NCBI GenBank assembly: GCA_030141605.1
Contig: JAQGDQ010000177.1
Coordinates: 346,501 to 410,500 of the forward strand
From: Tubiluchus corallicola
Taxonomy: Eukaryota; Priapulida; Priapulimorpha; Priapulimorphida; Tubiluchidae
Length of the DNA: 64,000 nucleotides
Direction: 5' to 3'
Shown: positions 56,535-64,000 of the stretch, piece after piece
How positions within the stretch are numbered: the first letter of the stretch is position 1
How the letters are laid out: each line of letters starts with the position of its first letter
Translations under genes and position numbers: made by a program
Notes under the pieces: generated by a model
The model's database searches: none
What the model saw: only the letters and a program-made list of their open reading frames with translations
What the model was told of the DNA's origin: nothing

Positions 56535-58500
56535 ACTACTTCTTCTTCTCAGCTTTTCCCTATGCGGGGTCGCCGTTGTGAATAAGTCGTCTCCATGCAT
56601 TCCTGTTGTTGCCCATCTCTTCATTTATGTTCTTCTCTCTAAGGTCTCCGTTAATACATTCGAACCATCTCAGCTTGGGTCGTCCTCTTCTTCTATTTCC
56701 CAGCACTTCCATTTCCATGACCTCCCTTCCCACGTGATCTTCCCCGACTCTTCTTCTCAGGTGCCCATACCATCGCAATCTTGCCTCTTGTATCTTTTTC
56801 GAGGCTTCCACTACTTTCACTGTTCCTCTAATATTACTATTCCTGATTTTATCCCTTCTTGTTACTCCCACCATCCATCTCAACATCCTCATCTCCGCCA
56901 CATCCATTTTCTTCTCCTCGGTCTTCTTTAGAGGTGCTGCTTCCAGCCCATATATTAGGGCGGGTCTGACCACTGCTTTGTGAACTTTACCCTTAAGTCT
57001 CGCTGGAATCCTCTTATCGCATATCACCCCTGAAACTTTTCACCAGTTATTCCAACCTCACTGAATCCTGAAATTCACCTCCTTTTCCATTCCTGCAGTC
57101 TCGTCTATCATTGAACCCAGATACTTAAAGGTCTTTACTCTTTTCAACTCTGCCCCGTTCAATCTTATTGTTTCTCGTTGATCCCCATTCATGTCTGTCG
57201 TAAGATACTCCGTTTTGGATCTACTTATCCTCATTCCTCTGCTCTCCAAAGCGGCTCTCCATGCTTCTAATTTTCCTTCCAGTATTTCTCTACTCTCATG
57301 GTGGATTTCCCCTTACACTCTCTGTGATGACATCAAACACTATGTTGAACAGTAGGGGGCTTAGTGCCGATCCTTGATGTAAGCCGACTTTTACTTGGAA
57401 ACTGTCTGTTATACCAACTGTACTCCGGACTTTAGTTGTCACGTTCTTGTAGCATTCTTGGACTATTCTTACATATTTTCTGGCACTCCTCTCTCCCTCA
57501 GACCTCTCCACACTTCTTGCCGTGGTACCCTATCATATGCTTTCTCTAGGTCTATGAAAGCTATATGTAGTGCCCTTTGCTTTTCCTGGTGTTTCTCTAT
57601 ATTCTGTCGAAGTGCGAATATACCGTCAACCGTTCCAAGTCCCTTCATAAATCCCAACTGTTGCCATCCTATGTGTACCACCTGTCTCAATCTATTATCC
57701 AGAATCCTTTCGAACAGTTTCAGGGTGTGGGACATCAGTTTAATCCCCCGATAATTTCCGCAGTCCTGGATGTCTCCCTTCTCTTTAAAAATCGGTATCA
57801 GAGTACTTTCCCTCCATTTTTCCGGGATTACCTCTCTCTCCACTATTTCTCTCATCAGCTGGTGCAGTATGTCAATCCCTTCTTCTCCTAAGGCTTTCCA
57901 AACTTCCGCTGGTATTCCGTCAGGTCCCGTAGATTTGCCATTTTTCATTTTCTTTCATGCTAATTCCACCTCCTGTCTTGTCACCCCTGTTACCTCCAGT
58001 TCATTCAGTTCTCCATCATCCCTAACCAGTCTTTCATTTTCCTCGTTCAGCAGCTTCTCGTAGTATTCCTTCCACCTCCTCAGGACATCGCTTTCTTTTC
58101 GTATTACTTGCCCCCTTTCATCTTTGATCTGCCTTATATGTCTAATGTCCTTTGTACTCTTATTTCTCAGCTTCGCCAACTTGAAAACTTTCCCCTGCCC
58201 TTCCTTGGTGTCCAGCTCTTCATAAAGGTTGTCATACGCCTCCGCTTTTGCTACAGCTACAGTTCTTTTCGTCTCCTTGCAACACTGTTTGTAATACTCT
58301 CTATCCCTGTCCAACTTGGTTTCTTCCCATCTTTTCTTTGCCATTTTCTTCTCTTTTACTTTCTGCTGCACCTCTTCTCCAAACCACCATGTTTCTCTGT
58401 TTTCCCATATTTTACCACTACTTTCCCCGAGGACTTCTTTTCCCGTCCTTATAATATTTTCACTGAGCCTGTTCCACTCAGCCAGACTACTAAAAAGTAA
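56535..58500 (-). pseudogene. 5'-truncated non-LTR retrotransposon (reverse transcriptase), dead
   Basis: About 655 codons of a LINE polyprotein, minus strand, beginning at SSLAEWNRLSENIIRTG. Order: pre-RT linker (RRWKEYYEKLLNEE), RT start (KNGKSTGPDGIPAEVWKAL), motif region (KAYDRVPRQEVW; GLHQGSALSPLLF), thumb (RISRSKTEYL; KTFKYLGSMI), and C-terminus (ARLRWYGHLRRR; GRRRGRPKLRW; LIHNGDP). Breaks: TAG at 57957-57955, a frameshift near 57475, another near 57297, and TGA codons at 57060-57058 and about 57045. At 57297 SVRGNPP joins straight to ESREILEGKLEAW, so the catalytic YADD block is deleted. The endonuclease is absent. The 3' end is GAAGAAGAAG after the stop. Confidence 0.92.
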
Positions 58501-58571
58501 TAAAAAAGTATTTTCATTGTGGGTTTCAAAGGTCGCGAGCTCGCTATTAAAATGGGCTTGAATAGGATAAC

Positions 58572-59040
58572 TTAGAGATCAGTAACCTATGTAACCTCAA
58601 CGGACGCTTAATTTTTTAACGCATTATTATGATTACACAAAGAATTGATAGCTATTTTTAAACAAAAGAGACTTTTAAGTCAAATAACCTTCCATTTTCG
58701 ACGAATTACGAACACGTGCATTGCCGTAAAGATCGCCATGTTTCATGTCTTTAGCGCGAGTGAGCAGAATGGCGTACGTAATACAGAAAGAGTCTTTGGT
58801 TACCAATGTTTGTTTACCGATCTTTGGAGCCCTTGTGACTATATTCATAACGTCATTTGTCTCCCGCTACAGAAAATGGCGGTTTTTCAAATGTAATACC
58901 ACTAACAACGAAGTGATTAAAAAATGAAAAGAAACAAGCTTTAGAGTAAGTTTATTATAAAATAAATTGAAATTCGTAATGAGAGTAGTACTTTAAGTTG
59001 TAAAAGCTTAAGTTATAGAGAGGGTTTTGTTTGGCTTTAA
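58572..59040 (-). mobile_element. TTAA-bordered element, family B copy 3
   Basis: 469 bp, collinear with 25389-25861 (473 bp). The left border has decayed to TTAGAG and the right border is GGCTTTAA at 59037-59040. The conserved minus-strand ATGGCGATCTTTACGGCAAT block is present, but the donor is lost (GGAAGGTTA). It lies about 70 bp from the 5' end of the dead LINE. Confidence 0.75.
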
Positions 59041-59946
59041 TTATATATCTCGCAATAAGGTGATTTGCCACAATTCTTCTCCTGGTTTGTCAAGCTGAGT
59101 GTTTTTGAGCTGAAATTATTGATTTCCCTTATTGGTATGACTGTCACATACAGATTAATTAGAGACTAGAAACACATATAATCAAAGGCGTTTCGCTGGC
59201 TGAGTGTGATTACACGTGATTGTGTGTTAGCTACGCTAGTAATTACATAATGACGCTCATTTTTCTAGGTGACCTAGTCTGATGGTAAAACACCAGTAAA
59301 CATAATAGCCTTCTCACACTGAAGCGGTCATCAAAATGACTTACTATAATGTTTGTTTGAAAATGAAAATATAAAAAACATCGAGACGAATCTAAACTTT
59401 CCCGTCCATTCTGCTTCACACACACTCACAGTTATTAGCTGACGCCGTCCTACAACAGTGTTACAAGTGCTGCCATGTACAAGTGACAATGCATACCTTA
59501 AACTCACATAAGTAGGCTTGTGGATAGAAACTTGCACATTTAAACCTAGTTTGCCATATTATCTAGATTTACTTAACCTTGTATACGTATACGGGATACC
59601 AATTAATTAAAGATTCATAAATGAGCTGACTAAATGTCACAAGTCTGTACTTGTAGTCACTTTGTGAAATCAATGCAGTGTCTATGTCTTTTTCTTAATG
59701 TTCACGCCAGGCAATAATTACGATACGCTAAAGAGTTCAGCATCTAGCGATTGGCTTCCAACGACCAGTGTCTATGGTTCACAAGGTAATAACTCTACAA
59801 CAAACTTCTGGCGTCCAATCTCTATTATTCTTCACAGAAAAACATACTGTACGTTATCAAATATATTTTTGCAGTGCCTTCTTTTTTACATTATTTATAC
59901 GTATAGTAATTCGCAAGCCCATTACTCATTGGCTGGTTGAGGAACA
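59041..59946. other. Unannotated stretch
   Basis: Nothing recognised. The frames at 59243-59537 and 59698-59940 have no motifs. Confidence 0.4.
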
Positions 59947-60058
59947 GTCGCTGGACGCAGGACCCCAGACACTCAAAAAAATAGGAACAGCCTCCAGAGT
60001 CCGCTGGCAAAATCTTTGGTTTCGTCTCCCGTTATACAATATACGCGTTGTTTCTCAA

Positions 60059-60128
60059 TTCCGGACGCTGGACGCTAAACGCGGACCCCGGACGCTGGAC
60101 GCTAAACGCGGACCCCGGACGTTAGATG
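60059..60128 (+). repeat. 27-bp tandem repeat
   Basis: The unit CCGGACGCTGGACGCTAAAC plus GCGGACC starts at 60061, 60088 and 60115 (the last partial). A related GCTGGACGCAGGACCCC lies at 59950. It is GC-rich against AT-rich flanks. In one frame it adds nine-residue repeats (RTLDAKRGP) to an open frame at 59768-60208 (146 codons), which is unrecognised. Confidence 0.85.
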
Positions 60129-60331
60129 CTTTGGTATACTACATGCTTAACACGGCTTTGGCTCGTTCAACTTGCTTAGACAGAAGTATGACAGAAAGAA
60201 TTTACTAAACAGGATTTTGCCATTAAGTGAAAATGTTTTTTCCTTAAAGGTCAAAATGCACAATGATTTTAGCGAATGTTGTCTGATAATCCGTTTCCCG
60301 TTCTCAACAACAGATCACTGCTTATGATAAT

Positions 60332-60555
60332 GTTTGTGGCAGGAATGGAACATTATTCGTTATCAATGATAATTCTCTAACTTAGCATATTATTAAACCA
60401 TCAGAGGTGCCTTAGAAACTTTCAATCAGACGGGTGATAAATGTAAGTGAACAAATATAGCTTTCCTCTGTCTTCACCACACCGTTTATTAACTGGACTC
60501 GGCAGTACTTAACTTTCGTAGCCAAGCACCATGTAGCTGTTCGCCTTTTCGTAAA
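60332..60555 (-). mobile_element. 5S rRNA-derived SINE, copy 4
   Basis: On minus, GGCTACGAAAGTTAAGTACT followed by GCCGAGTCCAGTTAATAAAC matches the 5S internal control region. The body block at 60335-60390 (GTGGCAGGAATGGAACATTA) aligns with copies 1-3. It shares the ...GTTAATAAA variant with copy 3. Confidence 0.65.
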
Positions 60556-61339
60556 TAGTAATACATGCTATCAAAATGGTTTTAGAGGTGTTTTATTAGT
60601 ATGGTTTTTGTATAAACGAGATCATTGATAATTTTTCCCTCATTTTAATCAACGGGCTTAGACAATTCCATTAAATTTGTTAGTTTACAGTAACAGAGTC
60701 ACTCGAGTTTGTCATCCATCCAACTACCTCCTATAGCCCGCGATGCTCAACTAACGTTAATTAAGCTGGTACAATTAATTATTAAACTTAATAGTTCTTG
60801 TATTCACGATGAAGTTCCGTAATTTCTTCTTCTAATCTGAAAAACTCGGTTTCTTTCAAGAAATACTTGCTCGTTGTAATTGAGAAGCTAGAAAGATTCA
60901 AACTAAGTAACCAAGGGCATTCTGTTTCTTAACTTAAGCGCATCTTTGAACAAGGAGCAGAAGGAAATTACTTTCCAGACGTTTAGACACGCACAATGTG
61001 TTTGCACTGATGTCTACTTGACTTTTAATGTGGCTGGTGCTAATAATTCATCGTAGGGAAAGTGTTAAAATGTGGAGAAGCGAGAAAACGATGGTAAAGC
61101 ATGAAATGCCACAGATCGCTTAAGTACTGCTTCGTTTTGTGCATATTTAATGAGTTATAGAAATTCAAAAATCATTTTGTGATGTTAATGCAATGATGTA
61201 TTTTCTGCTACATGTCTGCATATAAGTTTAAACCGAAATTTTAATCATTGATTAACTAACATTAGTATTTTAGGTCTTTAAAACATTTTTTCATATTTTG
61301 TTCAGTCATTTATAACGTTTCTCTGTATATATTGTGCAA
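60556..61339. other. Unannotated stretch
   Basis: Nothing recognised on either strand. Confidence 0.4.
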
Positions 61340-61900
61340 TCGTTTTTTTCCTATGTCGAGAACTTCGCCTGTTCTTGTTTTGCTTTGATTTTTCTCATCT
61401 TTTTTCTCTCCCATATTCTTTTACTTCTTCATTTTTCGTTTTTTTCTTGTTTTTTACCTTGTCCTTTTTCTTTCTTATTTTTCGTTTTCGCTTTCCACAT
61501 TCTCTTCTTTTATTTCCTTTTCCAGCTCCTACATTATTTTTCGTCTTTCTTCATCATTTTCACGTCCTTTTGTTCTTCTCCTTGTTGTCATTGATGTTTC
61601 TTTGGTTTTCTTCGTTTTCTCCTTTTTTCCTCTTTTGTTGTAATTTAGTCTCTTCTTTCATACTGGTTTTACTTCTCATTCGCGTCACCACTCTCTTTCT
61701 GTTCCAATGAATGTTCTCCTCTGCACTGTCGTTTTATTCTCTACTTCTATTTTTCCTTTCTCCTCCTCTCTGCAGGTTTTTTGCTGTCTTTTTCTTTTTC
61801 TATTTCTTTCTTTGTTTTTTCTTTTCGTCTTCTTTTCTTCCTTTTCATTATCATCTCTTGTTCTTTCTTTTACCTTTTTTGTACTGTTTCATTTAATTCC
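61340..61900. repeat. Polypyrimidine tract
   Basis: About 560 bp in which plus is mostly T and C (TTTTC, TTCTT, CTTTT). It gives several Phe/Leu/Ser frames on plus that are compositional artefacts. Confidence 0.85.
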
Positions 61901-61954
61901 CTTCCTTGCGTCCGAGTTCTCAATTTTTGTAACCCATTGGATTTTTTTACTGTA

Positions 61955-62302
<348 letters not shown>

Positions 62303-63049
62303 ACGCTAATGTTTTATCAATACTCATTCTATTCACTGCATTTGCCCTTATTATTATCTTTATTCTTTTCATAGTTTTCCTATGTATTTTAGTTTTTGCT
62401 CTTTTATTTCATTTTGTCATATTATTACTTCTTATGCTGTTTTAAAAAAATGTAGGACACAAAGACGTAGGCCTACTCATTGCAAGATGTTTCTTCATAT
62501 ACTTGACCGCCAAACCCTAGCGACAATTCCACTGAGATTATGCAACCTTATGGCTTATTAGTGGTTTTAATTTGCTCTGGTGTCACATGTCAGTCACGTG
62601 TCATTACATTTCAGGGCTTTCCTATTATTACTAATAAAGGGTTTATCCTCCAAAGATTTACTGTTTGATAGATGACGTTAAGGCTTTCGTATCTTGGTTG
62701 TCACTCCTATGGACATTAAAGGGCATCATTCACTCATACTGTTAGAATGTGACTTAAAGACGGCGCAAGTAACTAGACCACGAAATGTCAACAGTATATC
62801 ATTACATAATAGCTAATAATACCAACAATACATTTTAGGGTTTCTGGTTTGTGATCATTTACATCATTCACTTAATTGTTACAAATGCAGTCCTCCCCCA
62901 TATTAACAACAAGGATGTTGGTTGGAGGGGGCAAAATATAGCTGAGCGGTCATGGTACGTGTTTAGCTACTAAAGTTAGGGACATCCAACCTGTTAAACA
63001 AATGGATAGATGATTATTAGGGCCACTTCGTCTGGTGCGTTCAACCAAA
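62303..63049. other. Unannotated stretch
   Basis: No gene. A CCTCCCCC/GGAGGGGG inverted pair spans about 62891-62930. Confidence 0.4.
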
Positions 63050-63260
63050 TGGCGTTTACTTAGCATCCGAAATACGTATACGTTATCCGCGTGCGGAATG
63101 ACTGTGTATAAAAAGTCCATTGTAAATAGCTGCAGAAAAAAGTAACGCACAACGCAGGCCCGATAAACGAGTGCACTTAAAACTATTTCGCATCCGCATA
63201 ACGCATACGCATTCGGCATGTCTGGTAAACGCCACTTAAATGAAAGGCCGCTCTCTTTTG
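63020..63260. mobile_element. Small inverted-repeat element (MITE-like)
   Basis: Arms of about 49 bp at 63050-63098 and 63185-63234 share TGGCGTTTAC, a CATCCGAA-type block, TACGTATACGTTAT and the GCGGA-type block, at roughly 75-80% identity by eye. A weaker GGCC...TTC match extends outward. The internal ~86 bp is non-coding. Confidence 0.6.
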
Positions 63261-63786
63261 TTTAGGACGTACACGCAGTTACGCATCCTTTGACAGGTTG
63301 GTGCCTTTTCTTAAAAGATGATAATGAGCTAGGTGTCTGTATCTCCACAATCACTTACCCGGGGTAGGCCTTGCATTGAGTTCAGCTTTATTTCAGTCTG
63401 TAGAATTTTGGACTGCATAAAACAGAAAAAGACAATTTTAATGACATCTTGCGATTATAATATTGCTGTACGCTACGTGACCTTTTCAACTTCTGTCATC
63501 TTCACTGCAGCAAAATCACTGCAAACTCGACGATGTTTTTGAATATCCCAAAGACCCTCTCTTTCTGTAGTATTTAAATGAGAGTTAACCGCATTGTACT
63601 TTGATATGTGCACAGCTTCACTGATTTCTCCACTGCTTCCGGGTATCCAATAAAACGTTGAGTATTGCTTTTTATTTTCCACAGCAATATCTGTTTCTCT
63701 TTGCTCTTTCTTTTGATCTGTCCGCTCCTTTTCTCACCATCTCTTCGTCATTGATGCCGAATTTCTCTTTCCGTAGTGTTTCTGTC
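63261..63786. other. Unannotated stretch
   Basis: Nothing recognised. Frames at 63333-63682 on both strands lack motifs. Confidence 0.4.
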
Positions 63787-64000
63787 ATCATTATTATTCA
63801 TCATCATCATCATCATCGTCGTCGTCGTCGTCGTCGTTGTCGTTTTCGTCATCATCAACATCATCAATATTATCATTGCCATCATCTTCATCATCGTTAT
63901 CATTATCATCGTCATCATCATCATCATCTCAGCATCACCAAATCCACCACCATCACTACTACCATCATTGCCATCATCATCATTACTTATTATTGTTGTT
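63787..64000. repeat. (CAT/CGT)n compound array, runs off the window
   Basis: Imperfect CAT and CGT triplets with ATT and CAC variants up to the window end. Confidence 0.95.

Noticed and set aside
56578-58561. Plus-strand frames over the LINE (up to 130 residues)
   Set aside because: They are antisense shadows of the minus-strand reverse transcriptase relic.

Overview
This window looks like genomic DNA from a metazoan, most likely an invertebrate. It is AT-rich and dominated by non-coding sequence. It has one intron-containing gene with canonical GT/AG junctions and a great many simple-sequence repeats. It also carries decayed non-LTR retrotransposons, Penelope-like and Tc1-like relics, short TTAA-bordered elements and 5S-rRNA-derived SINEs. 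There are no operons, ribosome binding sites or other prokaryotic features. I cannot name the species. A marine invertebrate (mollusc, annelid or similar) would fit, but that is a guess.

The one convincing host gene is an annexin on the minus strand. It has seven coding exons between 24970 (ATG) and 16989 (stop). All six splice junctions keep frame, and the total is 308 residues in four annexin repeats. Only repeat 1 keeps the GxGT-D/E calcium loop, and the capping acidic residue appears to be lost in every repeat, so this is probably a calcium-independent or otherwise divergent annexin. Its introns hold mobile DNA: a TTAA-bordered element 8 nt inside intron 6, a LINE reverse-transcriptase scrap and a GIY-YIG (Penelope-like) relic in intron 4, and another TTAA-bordered element in intron 3.

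Layout: 0-9 kb has microsatellites, LINE 3' ends on both strands, a 54-bp palindrome and a possible orphan exon. 9-16 kb has a full TTAA element (family C), a LINE tail, and GA- and CAA-rich tracts. 16-25.9 kb is the annexin locus bracketed by TTAA elements. 26-34 kb has a Tc1 relic in inverted duplication, a LINE relic ending at a long TAA array, another family C copy, and a LINE tail. 34-41 kb has an RTE-like LINE end, a 60-bp minisatellite, two 5S-derived SINEs, very long trinucleotide arrays and a LINE relic. 41-50 kb has GA tracts, a candidate TATA promoter with first exon, a retrocopy with an intact target-site duplication, RTE-like tails, and family A and C elements. 50-64 kb has two more 5S-derived SINEs, a tandem CRE array, a 2-kb dead LINE lacking its YADD motif, a family B element, a 27-bp tandem repeat, a GTA array over 200 bp, and a small inverted-repeat element.

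Most long open frames here are translations of microsatellites (poly-D, poly-I, poly-V, poly-L/S) and are not called as genes.
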